64,000 bases of DNA. Source: Pseudomonadota bacterium. Its GTDB lineage: Bacteria; Bdellovibrionota_C; UBA2361; OMII01. Each line of letters opens with the position of its first letter. Position 1 is the stretch's first letter. Under the pieces are notes generated by a model. The model was not told the origin of the DNA. It worked only from the letters and a program-made list of their open reading frames with translations, and did no database searches. The stretch is taken from positions 1 through 64,000 of the forward strand of contig JAPLFS010000072.1 in NCBI GenBank assembly GCA_026390555.1, read 5' to 3'. The translations under genes and the position numbers were made by a program. Of the stretch, positions 15,425 to 24,236 are shown in pieces.

Positions 15425-17471
15425 TAGACTTGAAAATCTTGCCGCAATTATCTTAATGGTAATGGCGTGCATACCAGTAGCCTCTGCTCAGGGAACCCCC
15501 GATCTCTCTGAACAAAACCCAAACAACGAAGAGTACAGTTTGGATCAGATAGTTGTTGAATCATCCCCCCTTAATGAGACCCTCTTTAACTCAGTACAGC
15601 CTGTCTCTGTTCTATCAGGTAAAGAGCTTACCCTAAAAGCTAGGGATTCATTGGGAGATACCTTGGCGTTAGAGCCTGGCATCAGCTCCTCCTCCTTTGC
15701 ACCGGGGGCGGGACGACCGGTCATTCGAGGGCTCTCTGGAGATCGGGTGAGAATTCTAGAGAACGGTATCGGAACCCTCGATCTGTCCAACGTCAGCCCA
15801 GATCACGCCGTTACCGTTGAATCAGCGCTTGTCGATAAGATTGAGGTCATCCGGGGACCGGCAGCTCTGTTGTACGGCACGAGCGCCGTGGGTGGCTTAG
15901 TTAACGTCTTTGACAATAGAATCCCGGAGCGGATGCAGAGCGCTCCACTGAGCGGAACGGCGGAGATTCGCGGCGAGACGACAGATCAGGAGCGTGCTGG
16001 AGTTTTTGGACTAAACGCCCCGGTCGGATCCTTCATGTTTCATATCGACGGTTTTAAGCGACGCACAGATGATATCCATATTCCTGGATTCGCTCGAACA
16101 GCGGAGCTGCGTAGAGAAGCTCCTCTTGATTATTCTGAGCCTAAGGGCACGCTCCCATGGAGCTATACAGAGAGCGATAACCTTACCCTCGGAAGCTCCT
16201 ACATCTTTAAAGATGGTTTTTTCGGGGCTGCCGTCAGTGATTATAACACTAATTATGGAGTGCCGAACGGTGAGGAGGATATCAGCGTTGATGCACAGCG
16301 CCGTAGAATCGATGTGCGTGGAGGTATTAATAACACGGGAGCATTTGTAGAGAGCGCCAAGCTTCGTATCGGCATCGTTGACTATCAGCACACCGAATTT
16401 GAAGGGCTGGAGCCTGGTACATTCTTTAAACAAAACGGGCTTGAGGGGCGCATAGATCTTAACCACCGCAAGATTGGAGAGGTAACTGGGACCGCGGGAG
16501 TGCAACTACAGGACAATAACTTTGAAGCGACCGGAGCGGAGGCCTTTCAGCCTCCGACTACCTCGCGCACCTACTCCCTATTTGATCTTGAAGAGCTTGC
16601 GGTCAGCGACGTTGTAACGTTGCAACTTGGCGGACGCGTAGATTGGAACTCCGTAGATAGTGCTGGATTTCCAGAGACGGGGCTCGCTAGTGGCTCCAGT
16701 GATTTTACCACCTTTAGCCAATCAACCGGAGTCGTTTGGGATATGAATGACGATTACTCTCTAGCTCTTTCAGTGGCTAATACTGAGCGTGTTCCAACTG
16801 GACAGGAGCTCTTTGCGGATGGTCTCCACGTTGCAACGGGGGCCTTTGAGAGGGGAGATTCGGACCTCTCCCCCGAACGATCGCTCGGCACAGATATTAC
16901 ACTGCGCAAAAATACCGGCCAATTTCGTGGTTTTGTCGGGGGGTTCTATAATCACTTCTCAAACTACATAAACCTCACCCCTAATGGCCAAGAGGAGGAT
17001 GGCCTGCCGGTGTATCTCTTTGAGCAGGTAGAGGCTAACTTTATGGGCTTTGAATCACAGCTCCAGTACTTCCTCCTTGATACCCTTAGTGAGGAGTGGT
17101 CATTAGATCTTCAACCTGATTATGTGTTGGCACGCGACTCTACAACCGATCAATATCTGCCCCGTATTCCCCCATTTAGGCTACTGCTTGGAACAACCTA
17201 CTCGCACCAGAGCTTAGGGCGCGCCCGTCTTGAGGTGCAGCAGGTATTTGAACAGAACAAGGTAGCGGAATACGAAACAACTACCCCAGGGTACACGATG
17301 CTTAATCTCTACCTCAGTCGAGAGATCCCGATAGGAACCCAAACATGGGAGGTATTTATTCGGGGAACGAATCTGCTCGGTGAGAAGGCTCGCAACGCCG
17401 TATCGTTCACTAAGGACGTTGCTCCGCTACCTGGGGCTTCCGCGATGATGGGAGTTCGTTATCGATTTTAG
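15417..17471 (+). CDS. znuD: TonB-dependent outer-membrane receptor, ZnuD-like
   Basis: Imports a scarce substrate, probably zinc, through the outer membrane. A GTG start overlaps the regulator's stop by eight bases. There is a signal peptide (IILMVMACIPVASAQ), a plug domain with VSPDHAVTVESALVDKIEVI and RGPAALLYGTSAVGGLVNV, and a 22-strand-type barrel ending in the aromatic residue of GVRYRF. The plug segment is close to that of ZnuD zinc receptors, and the Fur-family gene upstream fits. No distinct TonB box is pointed out; the region after the signal peptide (EYSLDQIVVESSP) is the likely place. Confidence 0.88.
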   Translation: MPNRLENLAAIILMVMACIPVASAQGTPDLSEQNPNNEEYSLDQIVVESSPLNETLFNSVQPVSVLSGKELTLKARDSLGDTLALEPGISSSSFAPGAGRPVIRGLSGDRVRILENGIGTLDLSNVSPDHAVTVESALVDKIEVIRGPAALLYGTSAVGGLVNVFDNRIPERMQSAPLSGTAEIRGETTDQERAGVFGLNAPVGSFMFHIDGFKRRTDDIHIPGFARTAELRREAPLDYSEPKGTLPWSYTESDNLTLGSSYIFKDGFFGAAVSDYNTNYGVPNGEEDISVDAQRRRIDVRGGINNTGAFVESAKLRIGIVDYQHTEFEGLEPGTFFKQNGLEGRIDLNHRKIGEVTGTAGVQLQDNNFEATGAEAFQPPTTSRTYSLFDLEELAVSDVVTLQLGGRVDWNSVDSAGFPETGLASGSSDFTTFSQSTGVVWDMNDDYSLALSVANTERVPTGQELFADGLHVATGAFERGDSDLSPERSLGTDITLRKNTGQFRGFVGGFYNHFSNYINLTPNGQEEDGLPVYLFEQVEANFMGFESQLQYFLLDTLSEEWSLDLQPDYVLARDSTTDQYLPRIPPFRLLLGTTYSHQSLGRARLEVQQVFEQNKVAEYETTTPGYTMLNLYLSREIPIGTQTWEVFIRGTNLLGEKARNAVSFTKDVAPLPGASAMMGVRYRF

Positions 17472-17481
17472 ATGAGCTGTC

Positions 17482-18438
17482 CTATCTCTTGCCCTTACTC
17501 CAGGCCACAAGACGATCTACCGCCTCTAATGGCGTCAACTTACGCAGGACGCAATCGTGCGCAAGGGCCGCAACTATATCCTGTGACCCGTGCAATGCTT
17601 GTTGTGCTATCCACTCAGACGCGAGGATTATCAGAGCTTGCGAGATCACCTTAAGGCGCCGTACCTGCCCCTGCGGCGAGGTTTCAAGCCAATTTAGATG
17701 CGCCTTGATCGATTCAATAACCTGTCCCACCCCGGAACCAGTGGTCGCTATCGTCTTGATGATCTTTGGATTCCACTGATCCTGTCCACCCTCGGCCAAG
17801 GAGAGCAGCGTCAAGAGATCTTTCTCTAATAATAAGGCCCCTTCGCGATCTGCTTTATTAATCACGAAGAGATCTGCTATCTCCATCAACCCTGCTTTAA
17901 TAATCTGAACGCTATCTCCCATTCCGGGTACAAGCACAACTACGCAGGTATCTGCCGTGCGCACTATATCAACCTCCGCCTGCCCTACCCCAACGGTCTC
18001 AACGATTACAACATCAAAGCCGGCGCAATTGAGCACATGCACGCTCTCTAAGGTTGCTTTGGCTAATCCACCAAGCAACCCACGTGTCGCCATACTACGG
18101 ATAAATATCGTTGGATCCTCAGCTGCAAGGTTCATACGAATACGATCCCCAAGGATCGCCCCGCCACTAAAGGGGCTCGAAGGATCGACCGCTATAATGG
18201 CAACCGAGAGCCCCTCTTTACGGTACTCTCGTGCCATATAATCAACGAGGGTTGATTTGCCAGCGCCCGGCGCGCCAGTAACTCCAACAACATGCGCCCG
18301 ACCTGCTGGACGCCGCATTGCAGCTGCTAAAGCTCGCGCACGGGGCTGGGCTGCCTCTATGCGCGTGATAAGGCGCGCAATGGCTCTAAAGTCTCGCGCT
18401 AGCGTTCTCGATAGCAGCTCTTCATCGGTGTACTTCAT
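17482..18438 (-). CDS. meaB: methylmalonyl-CoA mutase-associated GTPase MeaB/ArgK
   Basis: A G3E-family GTPase chaperone that protects and loads B12-dependent acyl-CoA mutases. The P-loop is GAPGAGKST (Lys61), followed by AIIAVDPSSPFSGGAILGDR and the RSMATRG and ETVGVGQAE switch segments, and the NKAD guanine-specificity motif. The 318-residue length is typical. The mutase is not in the window. It lies 27 bases after flgE on the same strand but has no flagellar role. It is convergent with the znuD-like gene. Confidence 0.93.
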   Translation of the reverse strand: MKYTDEELLSRTLARDFRAIARLITRIEAAQPRARALAAAMRRPAGRAHVVGVTGAPGAGKSTLVDYMAREYRKEGLSVAIIAVDPSSPFSGGAILGDRIRMNLAAEDPTIFIRSMATRGLLGGLAKATLESVHVLNCAGFDVVIVETVGVGQAEVDIVRTADTCVVVLVPGMGDSVQIIKAGLMEIADLFVINKADREGALLLEKDLLTLLSLAEGGQDQWNPKIIKTIATTGSGVGQVIESIKAHLNWLETSPQGQVRRLKVISQALIILASEWIAQQALHGSQDIVAALAHDCVLRKLTPLEAVDRLVAWSKGKR

Positions 18439-18465
18439 ACCTTGATGGTACTACTCGCTATGCTA

Positions 18466-19752
18466 TTACACCAACTGGATAATGTCGTTCAGAAGCTGGT
18501 TAATGGTTGTAATAATACGGGAGCTTGCCTGGAATCCTCGCTGAAGGGTGATAATCTTTACGAATTCAGAGGCGATATCCACCGTCGAGAGCTCTACCGT
18601 ACCGGACTTGAGAGCCCCAAAGTTACCGCTTTCTGCCTTACCATAAATGGGATCACCCGATGAAGTTGAGAGCGATAGTAGGTTACCTCCAATTCGCGTT
18701 AATCCTTCAGGATTGGCGAACGAGGCCATAGCCAATGTTCCGATCACCGACTGTTGTCCGTTGGTCAGCAGCGCTGAAATACTACCGTTCGACGAGACCG
18801 CGAGGGTTGTAACAGCACCAACGCCCTGTCCATCTTGCGATATAGAGAGGATGTTTGATTGGGCGGAATACTGTGTCATCGGTGAGAAGGTAACTGCGAT
18901 ATCACTCAACTCTGACTGGTTTTTCCATGTAATGTTCGTCGTAAAATCCGGGGTTCCTACCACAGGAAGCGGGTTGCGCTGCCCATTTCCACCGAAGGTA
19001 AGAACCTTATTTCCTATCAGCCGCGGGTATCCGGTCAGCGTACCAGTAGCATCAACCTCCTCGTTGTTCACATATCCACGTACCGTATATTCATTGGTAT
19101 CTGTGTGATAAAAGAACATACTGATCGTGTGTTTCTCTCCGAGTGTGTCAAATACATCTACTACAGTCGAATAAGCTGCTAAGCTATTGAGATCTGAATA
19201 GGTCACAGTTGGTGGGACAACTAGTCCAGGAACCGGAATAATCGCTGTATTAACTAAGTCAGAAGAAGCATCGATATTTCCAGCGATATCCACCTCTGTA
19301 GTTGCTACAGTGCCCTGTTTAATCGTGTTAATGTTAATCGGCTCTAGTGCTCCACTGCCGTTAGCTGGAAATCCAAGTATTGCTAGGCCTGCCTGGTTGG
19401 TGACAAATCCTGCTGAATCGACCTTAAAGTTGCCGGCACGCGTAAAATAGCGCTGATCCTCTTTGGCTACTACAAAATAGCCGGTTCCAGCGATACCAAG
19501 ATCAAGGGGTCGTCCGGTAAACTCAAGGGTGCCCTGCTCAAATATTGTAGAAACTGTGGCTATGGAAGATCCGCTACCAACCTGGCGTCCGATAACGCCC
19601 TCACCCGCCATCAGATCTTCGAACTCGGCGCGATTAGCCTTGTAGCCGATCGTGTTAGAGTTAGAGATATTATCGCCGGAAACCGCGATGGCGGAACCGT
19701 GGCTGGAAATACCTGCGCGACCTGCAAAAAGTCCGTTAATTATGCTTGGCAC
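18466..19752 (-). CDS. flgE: flagellar hook protein FlgE
   Basis: Polymerises to form the flagellar hook. The N-terminal rod/hook signature (GSAIAVSGDNISNSNTIGYKANRAEFEDL) and C-terminal helix (VDIASEFVKIITLQRGFQASSRIITTINQLL) are both intact. The 428-residue length lies in the range for FlgE with a D1-D2 variable middle. It follows flgD by 153 bases, giving the common order fliK-flgD-flgE. Confidence 0.94.
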   Translation of the reverse strand: MPSIINGLFAGRAGISSHGSAIAVSGDNISNSNTIGYKANRAEFEDLMAGEGVIGRQVGSGSSIATVSTIFEQGTLEFTGRPLDLGIAGTGYFVVAKEDQRYFTRAGNFKVDSAGFVTNQAGLAILGFPANGSGALEPININTIKQGTVATTEVDIAGNIDASSDLVNTAIIPVPGLVVPPTVTYSDLNSLAAYSTVVDVFDTLGEKHTISMFFYHTDTNEYTVRGYVNNEEVDATGTLTGYPRLIGNKVLTFGGNGQRNPLPVVGTPDFTTNITWKNQSELSDIAVTFSPMTQYSAQSNILSISQDGQGVGAVTTLAVSSNGSISALLTNGQQSVIGTLAMASFANPEGLTRIGGNLLSLSTSSGDPIYGKAESGNFGALKSGTVELSTVDIASEFVKIITLQRGFQASSRIITTINQLLNDIIQLV

Positions 19753-19905
19753 GTGTTCCTTTAGCTCTTAAAGACGAACTACTTTCATGCCGATGCATGT
19801 AAAGCTGTACGTTCGGTTAACCTTCAGTTAACAACTTTTTCGTATCATCCTTGAGGAACTACGCGACAGAACCTTCCATGCTCTGCATCGTGCTACGAAC
19901 CACAC

Positions 19906-20556
19906 CTACGCTGGGAGCGAAACTTCCCTAATCTCACCAACTGAGATCTCCCTACCCCCTACAATCAACTTCGGATCTGGCCCAGGAATAAATCCGGACA
20001 CTATTCCCGCTACCGCTGTTGCGGGATTAAATACACCGGCACCGAAACGACTTGTTGCCGAAACCTTCACCTGGTATTTACCATCAGGAACTGCAAGCTG
20101 ATCGAGGGTAATTAACTGCTTACCCTTATTGAGATTATCAATAACCTTTTCACCAACTGTCTTACCGGTACCATCAATGAGCTGGACCCGTACATTTTGA
20201 GCATCCTGGCCTAAATCAACCTGGAGCTGCCCGCCCTTACCACCCTTAACAAGAACATCACTGCTATTAAGCACTACCTGTTGACCGAGGTATCCAGCCA
20301 TCGAGCTAACGTTCTGTGACTGCTTGGTTAGCTGATCGTCGATCGATATAAGCTTCTCTACCTGCGTAAACTGCGCTAACTGCACCGCGAACTCTTTGCT
20401 ATCCAATGGAGCCTCCGGATCTTGATTCTTGAGCTGAGTAATAAGAAGTTGTAAAAACTCGTCACGTCCAACGTTATCCTTCTTTTTGGTCTGGCTACCC
20501 GCAGAGCCGCTAATATTAGCGAACTGACTAGCCCCTGTTGAAGTTATGCCACCCAT
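19906..20556 (-). CDS. flgD: flagellar hook assembly (capping) protein FlgD
   Basis: Caps the growing hook and allows FlgE assembly. The conserved N-terminal core FLQLLITQLKNQDP, PLDSKEFAVQLAQFTQVEKL is present, followed by the FlgD Tudor/Ig-like half (LGQDAQNVRVQLIDGTGKTV). The 216-residue length is normal. It lies 20 bases after fliK, so it is in the same operon. Confidence 0.93.
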   Translation of the reverse strand: MGGITSTGASQFANISGSAGSQTKKKDNVGRDEFLQLLITQLKNQDPEAPLDSKEFAVQLAQFTQVEKLISIDDQLTKQSQNVSSMAGYLGQQVVLNSSDVLVKGGKGGQLQVDLGQDAQNVRVQLIDGTGKTVGEKVIDNLNKGKQLITLDQLAVPDGKYQVKVSATSRFGAGVFNPATAVAGIVSGFIPGPDPKLIVGGREISVGEIREVSLPA

Positions 20557-20576
20557 AATTCCTTCCTAAATTGCCG

Positions 20577-22310
20577 TTACGCTACCCAGTGATCCCGGAG
20601 TGCGCCATTTGATTGTGACGTTCCAGCTGCTGAGAGCTCTGCAAGTTCACTGCCAAATGTGTTTTCAGCTAGTTGACCAGTATGCTCAGGCATCTTGTTC
20701 CTACTTTCTTGGAAACTCTTGCCGTTGCCCGTCTGTTCACGACCTATCTCAGAGTTATCTTTGCTACCATCTGAACTTACAGTTACGGTAACTGTATCAA
20801 CGTTCAACCCTAACTTCCTCAAGATGCTCTGTAACTCCTGGGAATGCTCGCGCAACGCCACAAAAACCTGCTGATTTTCAGGGGTTAGGCGCGCATGCAG
20901 CGCTCCATCCCTCAACGTTACATCCACCTTTACCCGCCCCAACTGGGCCGGATCTAACTTAAGTGAGATAGTTTTTCCGTCGCGGCTTCGAGCCGCCTCC
21001 TTTAAGGACGCCTCAACCCTTTCAAGCATGCGCTGAGTCGTACTTCGGCTCAGGTTTTTAGAACCACGCGCAGATCCCTCATTCGAAACACTCTTATTCT
21101 CTTGTGTAGCTCCGGTCGCCCCTACCTGTGGAGTAGACTGGCGTTGTTTCGGCTCGTTCGTCTCATGTCTTTGAGCTCTTAAACTCTCAAAAGCCTGCCT
21201 TAACAACATCAATTTAATTCCTGACTCCTGGAGCTGTTCGGTCGTCTTTGAGAATGCAGGAGCTGCTCCCTCTGCGCCCAAAACATTCTCAGCTCTTAAT
21301 GTCTGTCCCTGCTTAGTAAGCGCCTCATTCTGTTTCTGTATTCTATTTGAGAGGTTATTAGCACCCTCTGAGAGGTTCTCCTGTACGCTCTTTACCCCTG
21401 GCTTCTGCTCAACTACCTGCTCAGCATGCATCACTTGCGGTTGAGCCTGCGCACCCCCCTCTTCCAGCTCAGAGACGCGCTGTTTTAAGGGTCCACGCTC
21501 CTGCTTTACGACCTGAAGATTATCCTCATTTGCAAGCACATCTGCCGTACTGATAAAGGAACCTAGCTGCTCCTCCTCATCTTCAGAATCCTGCTGCTTA
21601 GAATCATCGCCAGAACGAAACGTAACAACCTTGGTATCGATCTGCTGCAACTGTAGTTGCTGATTATTCCCATCGTCCGAGAGCTGCGTATCGCTAGCGG
21701 TCAATTGCTCGGCAACCGTGCTAATCGCCCTCTGCACATCAAGCCCTTCAACCTCTTCCAGCACTAGCTGAGTTGTGGCCAGAGAGTCATCCTCAGAGCT
21801 AGAATCCTCCATAAAACTAAGATCAAGCCCTGCTTTGATATCAATCTGGTCACCTTGGCCCTGATCCTCTGCGCCACCGTTAACGACCTGAGTACCATCC
21901 TTAGAGCTATCTCTATTACCCTGTTTTTCAAGGGTTTTGCCTCCGGATGCTGCGCTATCTGATGTAAGCCCCTGGCAATCGCGCTGCATAGGTGAACGAT
22001 CATCTATAATGTCCTGATCCTCTCCAAAATTATCCTCGCCGTCATGCTGGCCTGCGCCGTCATCCTCCGGTCTTTCCTCAACCTCTTCACGCGCCCTCTG
22101 CATGGTGGGAATAGCCTGAGCTAGCGCCATACCGAGCGCCATGACCTCATCATGGCCAGCAGCGATAGTGCCCTTGGCCTGCTCTAAAAGTTGGGTAAAT
22201 TCAATGGAGAGCTCGCTACGTTCCTGATCATCAAGGTTTTCACCCTCTTTGGCTGGAGCGCGTAGGTATGAGGCACGTTGAGCGTCGTCGAGGTGCAGGG
22301 GTCGAAACAT
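20577..22310 (-). CDS. fliK: flagellar hook-length control protein FliK
   Basis: Molecular ruler and substrate-specificity switch of the flagellar export apparatus. The C-terminal Flg_hook domain (LKLDPAQLGRVKVDVTLRDG, ARLTPENQQVFVALREHSQE, LRKLGLNVDTVTVTVS) is clear at about residues 445-520. The preceding 430 residues are low-complexity, rich in Gln, Glu, Asp and Ser, as expected of the ruler region. It is the first gene of the fliK-flgD-flgE cluster. The upstream 259 bases probably hold the promoter. Confidence 0.92.
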   Translation of the reverse strand: MFRPLHLDDAQRASYLRAPAKEGENLDDQERSELSIEFTQLLEQAKGTIAAGHDEVMALGMALAQAIPTMQRAREEVEERPEDDGAGQHDGEDNFGEDQDIIDDRSPMQRDCQGLTSDSAASGGKTLEKQGNRDSSKDGTQVVNGGAEDQGQGDQIDIKAGLDLSFMEDSSSEDDSLATTQLVLEEVEGLDVQRAISTVAEQLTASDTQLSDDGNNQQLQLQQIDTKVVTFRSGDDSKQQDSEDEEEQLGSFISTADVLANEDNLQVVKQERGPLKQRVSELEEGGAQAQPQVMHAEQVVEQKPGVKSVQENLSEGANNLSNRIQKQNEALTKQGQTLRAENVLGAEGAAPAFSKTTEQLQESGIKLMLLRQAFESLRAQRHETNEPKQRQSTPQVGATGATQENKSVSNEGSARGSKNLSRSTTQRMLERVEASLKEAARSRDGKTISLKLDPAQLGRVKVDVTLRDGALHARLTPENQQVFVALREHSQELQSILRKLGLNVDTVTVTVSSDGSKDNSEIGREQTGNGKSFQESRNKMPEHTGQLAENTFGSELAELSAAGTSQSNGALRDHWVA

Positions 22311-22569
22311 AAAGATCTCTCTCTAGTTCGGGGGTGGCTTGTCTTAAGCCCGGGGTTGCGTCCTGCACCATCCCACCAAGTTGTTAATGAACTTATGAGA
22401 TCGCTTCTAAGCAAGTATTTTGCCAGGATAGGCGCTATTCTTTTTAGCTACTTATCACGGTCGCTAACGGCAAGGGCTGCCCACTAAAGAAAAAATTACC
22501 TTCATTTAGCTCAATATGCGTTGTGCGTAGTGCACATACAGTGCACCGTTACGGTTAAAGGATACCGCT

Positions 22570-23061
22570 ATGGACGATCTCTATCTGACACTTATCTGGT
22601 TAATAGCCGTAGTGTCGATCGTTGTCGGAGTGCTCGGCACTATTATACCTGCGCTTCCGGGAACGCCCATGATCTTTGCAGGAATGTTCTTAATTGCTTG
22701 GTGGCAGGATTTCGCCATTATCGGAATACTCCCCCTTGTAATCCTGGGAGTACTTACAGCTCTTGCAATTGTGGTCGATTTTGTAGCCTCTGCTCTCGGC
22801 GCACGACGGGTAGGAGCAAGCAACTGGGCTATAGTCGGGGCAACTCTCGGATCCATAATAGGCATGTTCTTCTTTATCCCCGGGCTTATTATCGGGCCGT
22901 TTGTTGGTGCCGTAGCCGGAGAGCTCTTTGCTCAAAGCACCGTAGAACAGGCCACACGGGTAGGTATCGCAACTTGGATCGGACTTCTGATCGGCACCGC
23001 CCTGAAGGTAGCTATCGTTGCCGCAATGATCGGAATCTTTATCTCTGCTCTACTCGTGTAG
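22570..23061 (+). CDS. DUF456 family membrane protein
   Basis: A 163-residue inner-membrane protein with four or five glycine-rich helices, including TIIPALPGTPMIFAGMFLIA, GIMFFIPGLIIGPFVGAVAG-like and GIATWIGLLIGTALK segments. These match the DUF456 family, whose function is unknown. A GTTAAAGGATACCGCTATG context gives a ribosome-binding site (AAAGGA). It is a single-gene unit between fliK (divergent) and the DUF1521 gene (convergent). Confidence 0.85.
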   Translation: MDDLYLTLIWLIAVVSIVVGVLGTIIPALPGTPMIFAGMFLIAWWQDFAIIGILPLVILGVLTALAIVVDFVASALGARRVGASNWAIVGATLGSIIGMFFFIPGLIIGPFVGAVAGELFAQSTVEQATRVGIATWIGLLIGTALKVAIVAAMIGIFISALLV

Positions 23062-23124
23062 CGCAAAAAACCTTTTGCGCCAAGTTTTGCCGAAGTGTTT
23101 TAATACTCGGGCAAAACTTGACGC
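23061..23124. terminator. overlapping hairpins at a convergent 3' junction
   Basis: GCGCAAAA/TTTTGCGC (23061-23080) is a perfect 8-bp stem-loop. GCGCCAAGTTTTGCCGAAGT (23077-23096) pairs almost fully with ACTCGGGCAAAACTTGACGC (23105-23124). The two share GCGC, so only one can form at once. They lie between DUF456 and the DUF1521 gene, where a bidirectional terminator is expected. Confidence 0.65.
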
Positions 23125-23146
23125 AATTAAAAGGTCGTCATGTTTT

Positions 23147-24055
23147 CTAGTTCATGACCTTCTTCTTGTTGTTAATTATAGTCGACCACGCCTCACCATT
23201 GGCACCCAATGAACGGGTATATTGCGTACCATCAGCGAGCTGATCGTCGTGTTGCTTTCCATCCTGTCCGACGGCAACTATCACGGGTTTGTTGGTGTTA
23301 ATCCCACCAACCGTTACCCTTTCGTTGCCGCTGTAGACGGTTAGGCGATAACTCAGCGTCTGACCGTTTCCGGCAGGAACGGTTTCGGCCGTTATCTTAT
23401 TGGCGCCGAACATGAAACTCCCACGCTCTTTAAAGTCCCATCTATCACCATCACTCTCCACAACGTGCGGGTCGCCCCAAATACGGGTCGTCTTTCCATC
23501 AGGTCCAGTTATCGACCAGGCCTGCTCCTTACCCTCCGCCTTAACAACATATCCATCCGGAGTACGCACCGTGATCGCCCCACTATCATCTGCGATCGCT
23601 TGCATAGCCTTTAGGACCTCCGTTGATGTCCCAGGCGCAGGTGTGACAGGCGCAGGCGTGGTAGGCACAGGTGTGCCGGGTGTAGTTGTGACAGGCGCAG
23701 GCGTGCCCGGTGTAGTTGTGACAGGCACAGGTGTGGGCTTAGTTACGATTGGATCGGCCTTCTTATCGCCCAACATGTTTGTAATCAGGCCGATCAGAGC
23801 ACTTACCAGACCAACCATGGCTTCTATAATCTTGCCAAATGGTCCTGCCATCGTTGTCGATGATGAAGAGAGCGCACTCGCCTGCTTCTGCACATCGCTT
23901 AAAAGCGTATCAACACTTGAGCTACTCGCCGCAGTACTAGTAGCACTGCTGGCGCTAGTAGTGCTAGTAGTGCTGTTGGTATTAGCTGCCTCAACCGCTG
24001 CAGTTGCAACGTCATATGATGGGGGGGTAGAGCTCGTACTTTCAATAGAAGGCAT
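23147..24055 (-). CDS. DUF1521 (metal-induced autocleavage) protein with Pro/Thr linker
   Basis: A 302-residue protein. Residues 1-60 are Ser/Thr-rich; 70-95 form a hydrophobic segment (GKIIEAMVGLVSALIGLITNML); 103-145 are repeats of PVTTTPGTPA type; and the C-terminus (150-270) is DUF1521. TRIWGDPHVVE holds the motif GD-PHV (Asp195-Pro196), where the rhizobial effector NopE1 cleaves itself when calcium is added. No signal peptide is seen, so secretion, perhaps by the nearby flagellar export system, is inference. It is convergent with DUF456. Confidence 0.75.
   Translation of the reverse strand: MPSIESTSSTPPSYDVATAAVEAANTNSTTSTTSASSATSTAASSSSVDTLLSDVQKQASALSSSSTTMAGPFGKIIEAMVGLVSALIGLITNMLGDKKADPIVTKPTPVPVTTTPGTPAPVTTTPGTPVPTTPAPVTPAPGTSTEVLKAMQAIADDSGAITVRTPDGYVVKAEGKEQAWSITGPDGKTTRIWGDPHVVESDGDRWDFKERGSFMFGANKITAETVPAGNGQTLSYRLTVYSGNERVTVGGINTNKPVIVAVGQDGKQHDDQLADGTQYTRSLGANGEAWSTIINNKKKVMN
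23628..23745. repeat. tandem repeats encoding the Pro/Thr linker of the DUF1521 protein
   Basis: Imperfect direct repeats of about 15-30 bases (units such as GTAGTTGTGACAGGCGCAGG) encode PVTTTPGTPA-like units on the minus strand. Such runs change length by replication slippage and serve as a flexible, extracellular-type linker. Confidence 0.7.
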
Positions 24056-24214
24056 ATATTTTCTCCTGATAATTTGAGTAGTTGGCTACCGGACAGAACA
24101 CAACTCCAACTCGGATCGCAACATACTGTTTGTACTGAGGTGTTCGATTGGAGCTACATAAAGTTGCGTAGGTATTTATCAGGTGCAAAAGGTTGGCCTT
24201 CTCTAGGGCGCTTT

Positions 24215-24235
24215 GCTACCCTATTAAAAGGTAGC
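24215..24235 (+). promoter_or_regulatory. hairpin covering the ribosome-binding site of the SGNH hydrolase
   Basis: GCTACC (24215-24220) pairs with GGTAGC (24230-24235), immediately before the ATG at 24237. The AAAAGG ribosome-binding site lies in the loop and 3' arm, so translation could be damped by the structure. This is seen in sequence only. Confidence 0.4.
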
Positions 24236-24236
24236 C

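Noticed and set aside
16011-16505. 164-codon frame antisense to the znuD-like gene
   Set aside because: Lies wholly within a recognisable receptor; no recognisable protein features.
22521-23150. 209-codon open frame overlapping the DUF456 gene in another frame
   Set aside because: Low-complexity Arg/Ser/Cys composition and no homology; it is a shadow of the DUF456 frame.
23628-23745. Tandem repeats as a CRISPR array
   Set aside because: The repeats are coding, short, imperfect and without spacers or cas genes.
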